Below, piece by piece: positions 52,739 to 61,838 of a DNA stretch of 64,000 nucleotides. This stretch comes from Streptomyces violaceusniger Tu 4113 (lineage in GTDB: Bacteria > Actinomycetota > Actinomycetes > Streptomycetales > Streptomycetaceae): positions 8,990,001-9,054,000 of the forward strand of contig NC_015957.1 in assembly GCF_000147815.2 (NCBI RefSeq). Direction: 5' to 3'. Numbering within the stretch: the first letter of the stretch is position 1; the number at the start of each line of letters is the position of its first letter. The position numbers were made by a program, and so were the translations under genes. Under the pieces are notes generated by a model that did no database searches, was not told where the DNA came from, and saw only the letters and a list, made by a program, of their open reading frames with translations.

Positions 52739-53887
52739 ATGCCGACCTGTCCCAACGGCCACCACTCGGCGGCCGACGACTGGTGCGAGGTGTGTGGCCA
52801 CCGGATGTCGGGGACACCCATGCCCTCCGGTGCCGTCTCGCCACCTCCGCCACAGCCCGCGCCGGGTGGCCACGGCGTGCCCGTACCACCGGGCGGCTAC
52901 GGGAGTCCGGGGCCGGGCGGCCCACCGCCGCCCGGCGGTGCGGGGGGCTACGGCTATCCGGCGCAGCAGCAGGAGCTGTGCCCGCAGTGCCGCACGCCGC
53001 GTGAGGCACAGGCTCCGTTCTGCGAGGAGTGCCGGTTCAACTTCCAGACGCATACGCCTTCTCCGTACGGTCCGCCGCAGGGCGGTTACGCACCACCGCA
53101 GCAGCCGGGGCCCGGGGTGCCGTATGTCCCGCACCCGGGGCAGGGCGGCGCCGGTCACCCCTCCGCTCCGGGGTTCGGCGGCGACAGCGACTGGACGCTT
53201 CCGCCGCCGCAGCAGGGGGGCACGCCCCCGCACGGCGCACCGCAGCAGGGCGCCCCGGGCCATGGCCAGGGCGCGCCCCCGGCCGTGCCGCAGTACGGCT
53301 ACGGCTACCCCCAGGCCCCCGCGCCCCCCGCCCAACCGTACGGGAACGAGGGGTACGCCCCGCCCCAGCAGCAGGGGCCGGGCCACCAGCCGCCGCAGCA
53401 GCAGCACCCCGGCGCGCCGCAGCACTCGACGCCGCCCGGCGGCGCCCAGTTCGGCCAGGGCGGAGTTCCGTCGTCGGCGCCCGGGAACTGGATAGCCGTG
53501 GTCGCCCCGGACCGTGAGTACTTCATGGCGATGATGAACCGCAGCGGCCCCGAGGCCGCCGGGCTGAACCTCCCGGCCTACTCCCCCGAGCAGCAACTGC
53601 CGCTCAACGGCGGCCAGATCACCATCGGCCGGCGCCGCCACAGCACCGGTGAGGCCCCCGACATCGACCTCGGGCGCCCGCCCGAGGACCCGGGCGTCTC
53701 GCATCAGCACGCGCTTCTCGTCCAGCAGCCCGACGGCGTCTGGGCGGTCGTCGACCAGGACTCCACGAACGGGACGACGATCAACGGCGGCGAGGAGCCG
53801 ATCCAGCCGTTCGTGCCGGTCCCGCTCCGGGACGGCGACCGCGTCCACGTCGGCGCCTGGACGACGATCACGGTGCGCCGGGGCTGA
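52739..53887 (+). CDS. FHA-domain protein with two zinc knuckles
   Basis: A 382-residue protein. N-terminal Cys4/Cys16/Cys19 (MPTCPNGHHSAADDWCEVCG) and Cys81/84 with Cys95/98 (CPQCRTPREAQAPFCEEC) are zinc-ribbon-like. A long Pro/Gln/Gly/Tyr-rich region (about 105-245) is disordered and repetitive. The FHA phosphothreonine-binding domain is C-terminal (about 285-382), with ITIGRRRHSTGEAPDIDLGR, DPGVSHQHALL and DQDSTNGTTINGG. It is the probable reader or substrate of the kinase, analogous in position to GarA/OdhI although much longer. GAGGGGG precedes the ATG by eight bases. Confidence 0.9.
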   Translation: MPTCPNGHHSAADDWCEVCGHRMSGTPMPSGAVSPPPPQPAPGGHGVPVPPGGYGSPGPGGPPPPGGAGGYGYPAQQQELCPQCRTPREAQAPFCEECRFNFQTHTPSPYGPPQGGYAPPQQPGPGVPYVPHPGQGGAGHPSAPGFGGDSDWTLPPPQQGGTPPHGAPQQGAPGHGQGAPPAVPQYGYGYPQAPAPPAQPYGNEGYAPPQQQGPGHQPPQQQHPGAPQHSTPPGGAQFGQGGVPSSAPGNWIAVVAPDREYFMAMMNRSGPEAAGLNLPAYSPEQQLPLNGGQITIGRRRHSTGEAPDIDLGRPPEDPGVSHQHALLVQQPDGVWAVVDQDSTNGTTINGGEEPIQPFVPVPLRDGDRVHVGAWTTITVRRG

Positions 53888-53934
53888 GACCGGGACGGGC
53901 GGGGCGGGACCGGCGGGCTGGACGGACTGAAGCC

Positions 53935-55716
53935 CTAGAAGGCCTGAAGCCGGGGCTGAACGCCGCCGGGAGGGCCCAGCGGCCAGCCGTAGGCACCCTC
54001 CGGGTCGTCCAGCCAGGCCCATTGACGCTCGCCCCGCACCGTCACCCCGTAACGCTCCCGCCCCGGCCTGCCCTCGTGCTCCCACAACGCGAGGGCCTCG
54101 ACCGGCTCCATATGACCCGCGGCCACGTTCAACAGGAAGCGGAAGGAGTCGTCCAGCAGCGGCCGGGACGGCAGACCGTGCGTGGGCACCTGAGGCGGCG
54201 GGCCGCTGCCGCGCAACGGAACGAAGTACGCGGGCATGGCCAGAAAATGCCCCTCCGCATGGCGGGCGTCGGCGACCCTCAAGGCGATCAGCCCGGTCGC
54301 GAGCGGCGTCAGGATCAGCGCGCCCGGACGGCACTGGCCGAGCCATGCGGACGGGATGGACGCCACGGCGCAGGTGGCGATGATCCGGTCGTAGGGAGCG
54401 TGCAGCGGACAGCCGCGCGCCCCGTCGCCCGTGACGACCGCGGGGCGGAACCCGGCGGCGGCCAGATGGTTACGGGCGGCCTCGGTGATCTCCGGGTCGA
54501 GGTCGAGGGTCGTGACGTGGGTGTCGCCGAGCCGGTGGGCCAGCAGCGCGGCGTTGTAGCCGGTGCCCGCGCCGATCTCCAGCACCCGGTCCCCGTCCCG
54601 CACCTGGAGCGCCTGGAGCATCCGCGCCATGAGCGACGGCTGGCTACTGGAGGTGATCAGCTCGCCGTCGCGCACCCGCGTGGCGAGCGGGGCGTCCGCG
54701 TACGCACCGGCCAGCCAGCGGGCCCGCCGCAGCGGGTGGGGATCGTCGCGCCACAGCCGGGTGTAACCGACCGTCCCATGCGCCGCACCGGCCCGCGCTG
54801 CCCCTGCTGTCTCGCGGCCCGGCGCACTTGCCGCGCCCGCGCCTGCCGCACCTGCCGCACCTGCCGCACCTACCGTAGCGAGTGTGCCTGCCGTAGCCGG
54901 CGTGCCTGCCGTAGCGGGTGTGCCTGCCGTAGCCGGCGTGCCTGCCGTAGCCGGCGTGCCTGCCGTAGCGGGTGTGCCTGCCGTAGCCGCCGTGCCCGCC
55001 GCACCAGGCGCACGTGCCGCGGCGCCTGCCGTACCCGCCGCACGTGCCGCGGTGCCTGCCTCGCGTGCCGCCGCATCCGCGGCACCTGCCGCACCCGGCG
55101 CACCCGGCGCATGTGCCGCCGTGCCTGCCGCACCCGCCGCACCAGGCGCACGTGCCGCCGCGCCTGCCGCATCTGCCACACGTGGCGCGGTGCCTGCCTC
55201 GCGTGCCGCCGCATCCGCGGCACCTGCCGCACCCGGCGCACCCGGCGCATGTGCCACACCCGGCGCACGTGCCGCCGCGCCTGCCGCATCCGCCGCACGT
55301 GCCGCGGTGCCTGCCTCGCGTGCCGCCGCACCCGCGGCACCTGCCGCACCCGGCGCACCCGCCGCACCCGCCGCACCCGCCGCACGTGCCGCCGCATCCG
55401 CCACACCCGGCGCACCCGCCACGCCTGCCACGCCTGCCGCACCGGGCGCACGTGCCGCCGTGCCTGCCGCCGCCGTGCCCGCCTCTCCCGCCTCGTAGTA
55501 GTAGGGCACGAAGAGATGGCGCGGCACCTCCTCGAAGGCCGCCCGCCAGGCGGGGTCCGTGAGTCCGCCGCCCGCCACCATCTCCCGGACCAGCCCGGCC
55601 CGTACCGCCGCGGCCTCCTCGGCGCATCCATCGGCCTCCCGGCCCATCCGCTTCCCCCGCGCCACACGCTCCACGGCGTCCGGCGCACTGCGTGTGCCAC
55701 CGCCCGTGCTGCCCAT
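53935..55716 (-). CDS. PIMT-like protein-L-isoaspartyl methyltransferase with giant repeat insertion
   Basis: A 593-residue protein. The N-terminal part (residues 1-75, ending [17 protein letters not shown]) and the C-terminal part (from about 310, [15 protein letters not shown]... [16 protein letters not shown]) are two halves of one methyltransferase. Its SAM motif is [16 protein letters not shown], with [12 protein letters not shown] and [11 protein letters not shown]. Between them are about 230 residues of Ala/Gly/Pro/Thr repeat. Family members of this type are typically about 370-400 residues, so the insert accounts for the extra length. Start ATG 55716 has AGGAG nine bases upstream. It would methylate protein isoaspartate or, as in related Streptomyces enzymes, a peptide. 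Convergent with the FHA gene. Confidence 0.82.
   Translation of the reverse strand: MGSTGGGTRSAPDAVERVARGKRMGREADGCAEEAAAVRAGLVREMVAGGGLTDPAWRAAFEEVPRHLFVPYYYEAGEAGTAAAGTAARAPGAAGVAGVAGAPGVADAAARAAGAAGAAGAPGAAGAAGAAAREAGTAARAADAAGAAARAPGVAHAPGAPGAAGAADAAAREAGTAPRVADAAGAAARAPGAAGAAGTAAHAPGAPGAAGAADAAAREAGTAARAAGTAGAAARAPGAAGTAATAGTPATAGTPATAGTPATAGTPATAGTPATAGTLATVGAAGAAGAAGAGAASAPGRETAGAARAGAAHGTVGYTRLWRDDPHPLRRARWLAGAYADAPLATRVRDGELITSSSQPSLMARMLQALQVRDGDRVLEIGAGTGYNAALLAHRLGDTHVTTLDLDPEITEAARNHLAAAGFRPAVVTGDGARGCPLHAPYDRIIATCAVASIPSAWLGQCRPGALILTPLATGLIALRVADARHAEGHFLAMPAYFVPLRGSGPPPQVPTHGLPSRPLLDDSFRFLLNVAAGHMEPVEALALWEHEGRPGRERYGVTVRGERQWAWLDDPEGAYGWPLGPPGGVQPRLQAF
54836..55495. repeat. 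In-frame coding minisatellite inside the methyltransferase gene
   Basis: Seven 18-bp units of GTAGCCGGCGTGCCTGCC type run from 54875 to 55000 (hexapeptide TPATAG). Nine-base GCCGCACCT units occupy 54836-54874. A larger repeat with a 69-bp identical core (55049-55117 and 55187-55255), plus a diverged third copy from 55304, fills the rest. Spacings of 138 and 117 bp keep the frame. The array is open in several frames on both strands because of codon periodicity. Confidence 0.88.
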
Positions 55717-55796
55717 GACTCCACTCTCCTGCGCCCGCCCTCCGGCCGCGACCCACGCCCCCTTTTCCAGCCGGGGGTGTCTGAGACCATGGAGGC

Positions 55797-56201
55797 GTGA
55801 AAGAGATTCCGCGAGGCACACTTCAGGAGCAGACCTTCTACGAGCAGGTCGGCGGCGAGCAGACCTTCCGGCGTCTGGTCCACCGCTTCTACCAGGGGGT
55901 CGCCGAGGACCCGCTGCTCCGGCCGATGTACCCCGAGGACGACCTGGGACCGGCCGAGGAACGGCTCGTTCTCTTCCTGATGCAGTACTGGGGCGGCCCC
56001 CGCACCTACAGCGACAACCGCGGCCACCCGCGGCTGCGCATGCGGCATGCCCCCTTCACCGTGAACCGCGCCGCCCATGACGCCTGGCTGCGCCATATGC
56101 GCGACGCGGTCGACGAGCTGGAGCTGGCCCCGGAGCTCGAGGGCCAGCTGTGGCAGTACCTCACGTACGCCGCCGCCTCCATGATCAACACGGAGGGCTG
56201 A
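55797..56201 (+). CDS. glbO: Group II truncated haemoglobin
   Basis: A 134-residue globin of the TrHbII (GlbO) type, with GTG start 55797 on the divergent strand from the methyltransferase gene. [34 protein letters not shown] is the conserved N-terminal 2/2 globin segment. [10 protein letters not shown] carries the proximal His (F8), and the C-terminal [19 protein letters not shown] has the conserved Trp at G8. TrHbII proteins bind oxygen and NO and are linked to oxygen delivery or NO/peroxide detoxification. Only 80 bp separate its start from that of the methyltransferase, so the promoters must overlap. Confidence 0.93.
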   Translation: MKEIPRGTLQEQTFYEQVGGEQTFRRLVHRFYQGVAEDPLLRPMYPEDDLGPAEERLVLFLMQYWGGPRTYSDNRGHPRLRMRHAPFTVNRAAHDAWLRHMRDAVDELELAPELEGQLWQYLTYAAASMINTEG

Positions 56202-56241
56202 CCGGCGGGCTCAGAGAGCTCAGCGGGCTGGCCCGGCGGGC

Positions 56242-57081
56242 TCAGGCGGGTGTGACGGACAGGCCGGAGAGGCCCGACGTACGCACCGCGATCGAGCCGT
56301 ACGGGGTGCGCAGCCGCAACCAGCCGCCCGCGGCGAGCAGTGCCAGAGGCTCGGCCGTGGGGCCGGGCGCAGCCGTGGCCACACCGCCACCGGCACCGGG
56401 GGCGGAGGCGGCCGGAGCCGCCGCCCGGACCGAACGCAGGAAGCCCAGCGACTGGGCGGCATGCACGGCACGCAGCGGGAGCCCGGTGTCGCCGAGCGTG
56501 CGGGACCAGATCTCATGGCCGATGCGGTCGCGCTCGGCGCGCGTACGGCGCTCCTCGGGGAGCTCCGCGTCGCGGGCCCGGAACTCGGCGACGGCGGCGG
56601 CGACCGCCCCGCGCACCTCGTCCACGCCCGGCAGCCCGCTCACCGGGCGCCAGCCGCCGCGCGGCGGCAGCACCCCGGCCCACGGCGGACCGGTGACGGC
56701 CTGCGGCACGGTGACCACCAGGCCCCGGTCACGGACCTCGGGCCCGTCGGCACTCCGCCCGGCCCGCGCCGTGTCCAGCGCGTCCTCCAGCTCGCCTGCC
56801 GAGACCGTCGTATCCAGCGCGCCGGGCACGCTCGCCGCCCCGGCGGCCCCTGCCTCCCCGGCCGACGTGGTGTCGGTGCCGATGATCGCCTCGAGCCGCG
56901 CCGTACGGATCGCGAGGACCTCGAAGGACGGCGGCTGGCCGAAGACGGCGAGCACACCGCCGCCCGCCTGCAGCCGCACCGCCGCCGCCCGGTCGTAGTG
57001 GATCAGCCGGGCCAGGAAGGCGGCGAGATCGGCCGCCTCCCCGGCGTCGGCGAAGTGGAGCTCCTGGCCGGCGGCCGTCAT
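56242..57081 (-). CDS. Conserved-looking hypothetical protein, last gene of the ettA operon
   Basis: A 279-residue soluble protein without a recognised family. Residues 1-65 (ADAGEAADLAAFLARLIHYDRAAAVRLQAGGGVLAVFGQPPSFEVLAIR) look like a compact alpha/beta domain. Ala/Gly-rich linkers separate it from a central helical part (about 155-205, EVRGAVAAAVAEFRARDAELPEERRTRAERDRIGHEIW) and a C-terminal beta segment (LALLAAGGWLRLRTPYGSIAVRTSG). No signal peptide or metal motif was seen. The ATG overlaps the stop of the thioesterase gene (ATGA), indicating translational coupling and a possible functional link with it. Confidence 0.75.
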   Translation of the reverse strand: MTAAGQELHFADAGEAADLAAFLARLIHYDRAAAVRLQAGGGVLAVFGQPPSFEVLAIRTARLEAIIGTDTTSAGEAGAAGAASVPGALDTTVSAGELEDALDTARAGRSADGPEVRDRGLVVTVPQAVTGPPWAGVLPPRGGWRPVSGLPGVDEVRGAVAAAVAEFRARDAELPEERRTRAERDRIGHEIWSRTLGDTGLPLRAVHAAQSLGFLRSVRAAAPAASAPGAGGGVATAAPGPTAEPLALLAAGGWLRLRTPYGSIAVRTSGLSGLSVTPA

Positions 57082-57584
57082 ACGGCGACGGCCCCCTCCG
57101 GCCGCCCGGCGCCACCGGCGCCACCGGCGGATCCACCGGACTTCGCAGCCGCCTTACCGGCGCTCTTCTTCACCGGGTCCGGCTCCAGGTACTCGGTCAG
57201 GAACTTCTCCTCTTCCGGGGAGACCCGGCGCGGACGGCTCTGATCGAGGTCGTAGGGCACGATGCGGGTGGCGGCACGCACATACAGCGCGTCCTCGTCC
57301 TTGATCTCGTAGCGCAGGGTGAGATACGCGGCCTTGATCTCCGTCACCCAGGTCTCGACCGTCACCGGGCTGTGCCGGTGGACGAGGGGCTTCAGATAGT
57401 CGATCTCATGCCGGGCCACGACCACGCCGCCGGTGAACGCGTCACTCCCGTTCCCCGGCGCCAGCCGCCACATGAAATCGACCCGGGCCTCCTCCAGGTA
57501 GCGGAGGAAGGTCACGTTGTTGACGTGGCCGAACGCGTCCATGTCGGACCAGCGCAGGGGACAGGGGTAGATATGGCGTGCCAT
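57078..57584 (-). CDS. Hot-dog acyl-CoA thioesterase
   Basis: A 168-residue single hot-dog protein. Start ATG 57584 gives MARHIYPCPLRWSDMDAFGHVNNVTFLRYLEEARVDFM, with the active-site Asp/Asn region of the 4-hydroxybenzoyl-CoA thioesterase/YbgC class (DMDAFGHVNN). VVARHEIDYLKPLVHRHSPVTVETWV is the conserved central strand-helix. The family hydrolyses acyl-CoA to free acid and CoA; the acyl group is not predictable. The last ~35 residues are a Lys/Gly/Ala tail. It starts four bases after the ettA stop and overlaps the next gene, so all three are probably one transcript. Confidence 0.9.
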   Translation of the reverse strand: MARHIYPCPLRWSDMDAFGHVNNVTFLRYLEEARVDFMWRLAPGNGSDAFTGGVVVARHEIDYLKPLVHRHSPVTVETWVTEIKAAYLTLRYEIKDEDALYVRAATRIVPYDLDQSRPRRVSPEEEKFLTEYLEPDPVKKSAGKAAAKSGGSAGGAGGAGRPEGAVAV

Positions 57585-57588
57585 CCAC

Positions 57589-59253
<1,665 letters not shown>

Positions 59254-59577
59254 GAGAAACCGTCCGGCAATCTGGTAGGTATCGGGGTGCGGCTCCGCCG
59301 CGGGGTCCGTATCCGTGGCGGCTCCACCGCATGAGGGTAGATACAGCCATCTTGCCGTACGCCGAGCCCGAGGCGGAAACCCGTTTGGTCCGGCGTGCGG
59401 CGTGAGTCCGGCATCCGCGGCCCCGCGACCCCGGTATCCACCGCCCCCATGACGCGAAGGGCCGGAACCTCCGCGAGGCTCCGGCCCTCCATCACCGCGT
59501 TTTCGATGATCACCACACTCGGTGACCTTCGTTTCACTCAGCGATCACTGCTGCCCTGGCGTCGCCGCCCAGGCGTT
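59254..59577. other. Spacer with ettA promoter and terminator of the surface-protein gene
   Basis: 324 bp without a gene. A hairpin at 59458-59488 (AGGGCCGGA with TCCGGCCCT, plus an inner CCTC/GAGG) closes the TQXA gene on the minus strand. Sequence at 59318-59352 on the minus strand contains TATCTACCCTCA, a plausible -10 for ettA. Nothing else is recognisable. Confidence 0.55.
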
Positions 59578-60975
59578 TCACTGGCCCGCGGTCGCCTTCT
59601 TCTTGCGGACGAAGAAGACCGCGCCGCCGCCGACGACGACCAGCGCCACGGCGATGCCCGCGATCATCGGAGTGTTGCTGCTGCTACCGGTCTCGGCGAG
59701 GTCGCCACCGGAGGTGTCACCACCGGTGCTGCCACCGGCCGACGCGGGGCTCGGCTGCGAGGAGGGGGTGTCGCTGCCGCCACCGCTGCTGGCGGTCTTG
59801 CAGTCGAGAACGCCGGAGAAGGTCTTCTCGAAGCCGTTCGGACCGGTGATGCTGAACTTGTAGCTCTGGTCCTCCTTCACCGGGGCGGTGACGGTCTTCG
59901 ACTGACCCGCCTCGACGGTGTACTTCTGGCCCAGCAGCTCGAAGGTGAACGCCTCGTCGCCCTTGTTGCTGGCCGTGATGTCCACGCCGCCCTTGGCGCA
60001 GTCCTTCTCGGCGGAGACCGCCGGGACCGCGCCCTTCTTCGCCCAGTTCGCGGTGGCGGTGGCGGAGACGGTGCTCTCGCTGGACCCGGCCAGGATCTGG
60101 GTCTGGCTCTTGGTGGCGCTGGCGAACGCGCGACCCACCGGAACCTTGGTGGCGGCCTGGGCGGTCAGCGTGGCGGAGCCGTCCGCCGCACCCTCGGGGA
60201 TGTCGAAGTACACCTCGCCGCCGTCGGCGGCGCTGGTGAGGTTCTTGCCGCTCTTGTCGACGAGCTTGACGCCGCTGCCCCCGGCCTCGGTACCCGGGGT
60301 CAGGGTGACGCTATCGGCGTTGGTGTGGACCTTGACCGGGCCGAGGCGCTCACCGGCCTTGCCGGAGACGGCCGGCGGGTCCAGGCTCAGCGACGCCTTG
60401 GGCTCCTCGAGGTTCTGCGCGCTCTTCTCGAGGTAGTCGGCCAGCTTCTCGGCCTGCGGGTCGATCGCGTCGACCTTCGCGTTGTCGGAGAAACGCCAGA
60501 TGGCGACCTGCGTACCCGCGGCGGCGGTCTTCTCGGTGAGGGCACCGGTGCCGGCCGTCTTCGCCAGCGCGCCGAGGTCGTTCACCTGGGGGTAGGAGTT
60601 CTGCAGAACCCAGTTGATCTTGCCCGCGTTGGAGTTGTTCGCCAGCGACGTCTCGGCCCAGGACTTCTCCTCGTACTTCGCCTTGCTCTGCGTCGGGTTG
60701 TGCAGATCAATGCAGTACGTCTGGATGGAGCCGCCGTTGTCGACCGACATCTCGAAGAGGCCGGCGCCGACCTGCTGGTCCTTGCCGTTCTCGTGGATCA
60801 CGGCCTTGTCGAACGTCTTGAGACCGCCCAGCGTGGCGGTTGCGCCGCCCTGGCTCGGGGGCGCGTCATCGGCGGCGGCGGTGCCGACGGTGACTATCGC
60901 ACCCGCCGCGACCAGGCCGGACGCCAGAACGGCGGCCGCAAGGCGGGCAGCGCCCCGCCTCTTTACAGAAATCAT
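59578..60975 (-). CDS. Thioester-domain (TQXA) surface protein with LAETG sorting signal
   Basis: A 465-residue cell-wall protein. The N-terminus MISVKRRGAARLAAAVLASGLVAAGAIVTVGTAAADD is a secretion signal. A thioester domain follows: Cys88 in IQTYCIDLHNP and Gln156 in AAGTQVAIWRFSD are positioned as the residues that form an internal Cys-Gln thioester, used by Gram-positive adhesins for covalent target binding. Two or three beta domains come next (about 195-385). A Ser/Gly/Pro spacer leads to the sorting signal LAETG (426-430), a hydrophobic helix and RKKKATAGQ tail, matching class E sortases of Streptomyces. Covalent attachment to peptidoglycan and to an unknown ligand are inferred. Confidence 0.9.
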   Translation of the reverse strand: MISVKRRGAARLAAAVLASGLVAAGAIVTVGTAAADDAPPSQGGATATLGGLKTFDKAVIHENGKDQQVGAGLFEMSVDNGGSIQTYCIDLHNPTQSKAKYEEKSWAETSLANNSNAGKINWVLQNSYPQVNDLGALAKTAGTGALTEKTAAAGTQVAIWRFSDNAKVDAIDPQAEKLADYLEKSAQNLEEPKASLSLDPPAVSGKAGERLGPVKVHTNADSVTLTPGTEAGGSGVKLVDKSGKNLTSAADGGEVYFDIPEGAADGSATLTAQAATKVPVGRAFASATKSQTQILAGSSESTVSATATANWAKKGAVPAVSAEKDCAKGGVDITASNKGDEAFTFELLGQKYTVEAGQSKTVTAPVKEDQSYKFSITGPNGFEKTFSGVLDCKTASSGGGSDTPSSQPSPASAGGSTGGDTSGGDLAETGSSSNTPMIAGIAVALVVVGGGAVFFVRKKKATAGQ

Positions 60976-61191
60976 GGTTTCCCCTCCGGGCGAGCGCCAG
61001 TCTGTTGGTGCGCCTCGCCAGCGAACTCAGAACTCAGGAACCCCCGTTGGGCACGCAGGGATCCTAGGGAGAAAAGAACCGCCGCTCCCCGGGAATACCT
61101 AGACCCAACCGATCCGAATCGGAATCGTTATCTCATCCTCAGATCACTTATGACCTGGGATTATCGACAAATCTCCCGTGATCGCCGTCAC

Positions 61192-61698
61192 TCACGGGGA
61201 AGTTGCCCCGGTCGGTACGTTTAGAAGCGGTTTAGCCTGTGAAACTCGGCGAAAAGCGGATGTACCCCGCGTAAGATCATGTCCGACCGCCATCGCGTCG
61301 ATCTCCGCGGTGACCCAGCGCCTGGGCTGATTCGGCCCGCCGCCGGAATCCGCAACCGGGACCGGGCCCGCGGCCGGGCCTCCCCCTTCTCCCTGAAGCG
61401 GCCGGTCCCTCTCCCGCTCTCGCTCCCGGTCCCATTCGCGCTCCCGCACCCGCAACGTCCCATGGACGACGAGCGGTTCACCGAGCGATACCGACCCGGC
61501 GACATTCGCGGCGAGCGTGCGCCACGTCCAGACCGTATAGAAACTCGTGTACGCGTCCGCCCACGCGTCCCGCCCCCGGTCCCACCGGCGCACCGTCACC
61601 GCCAGCCGGAACCGGGCCACCGCGACACCCGCCGCCGTCTCCCAGAAATCCGGCCGCGTCGCGGCATTGCCCACCACGGTCACCCAGCTCTCATTCAC
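61192..61698 (-). CDS. ssbB: Single-stranded DNA-binding protein paralogue SsbB
   Basis: A 168-residue OB-fold protein. GTG start (61698). NESWVTVVGNAATRPDFWETAAGVAVARFRLAV is the SSB core, with SFYTVWTWRTLAANVAGSVSLGEPLVVHGTLRVREREW aligning with the SSB dimerisation/ssDNA region. The tail is short and lacks the acidic DDDIPF tip of SsbA, as known for Streptomyces SsbB. An Arg/Glu-rich stretch (RERERERDR) follows the OB fold. In S. coelicolor SsbB (which I recall as SCO2683) is needed for chromosome segregation during sporulation septation. It lies 140 bp after dynB on the same strand. Confidence 0.85.
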   Translation of the reverse strand: MNESWVTVVGNAATRPDFWETAAGVAVARFRLAVTVRRWDRGRDAWADAYTSFYTVWTWRTLAANVAGSVSLGEPLVVHGTLRVREREWDRERERERDRPLQGEGGGPAAGPVPVADSGGGPNQPRRWVTAEIDAMAVGHDLTRGTSAFRRVSQAKPLLNVPTGATSP

Positions 61699-61838
61699 CG
61701 GCTACGCCTCCCCCATCAATTCCCGGCTCTGCCCTGCTGTTCGTGGACCATGCTGCCCGGGAACGCGAGGCCCCGCCGGGCCCTGTGCACGACCCCGCGG
61801 TTGTGGACAACTCGGTCACCCGCCCGGGTGACCAAACG

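Noticed and set aside
50942..54346. 1134-codon minus-strand open frame across the PP2C, vWA and FHA genes
   Set aside because: Shadow of three genes with clear motifs on the plus strand; Arg/Gly/Val-rich with no domain.
54875..55000. Seven 18-bp units resembling a CRISPR array
   Set aside because: Units are contiguous with no unique spacers and encode an in-frame hexapeptide; no cas genes are nearby.
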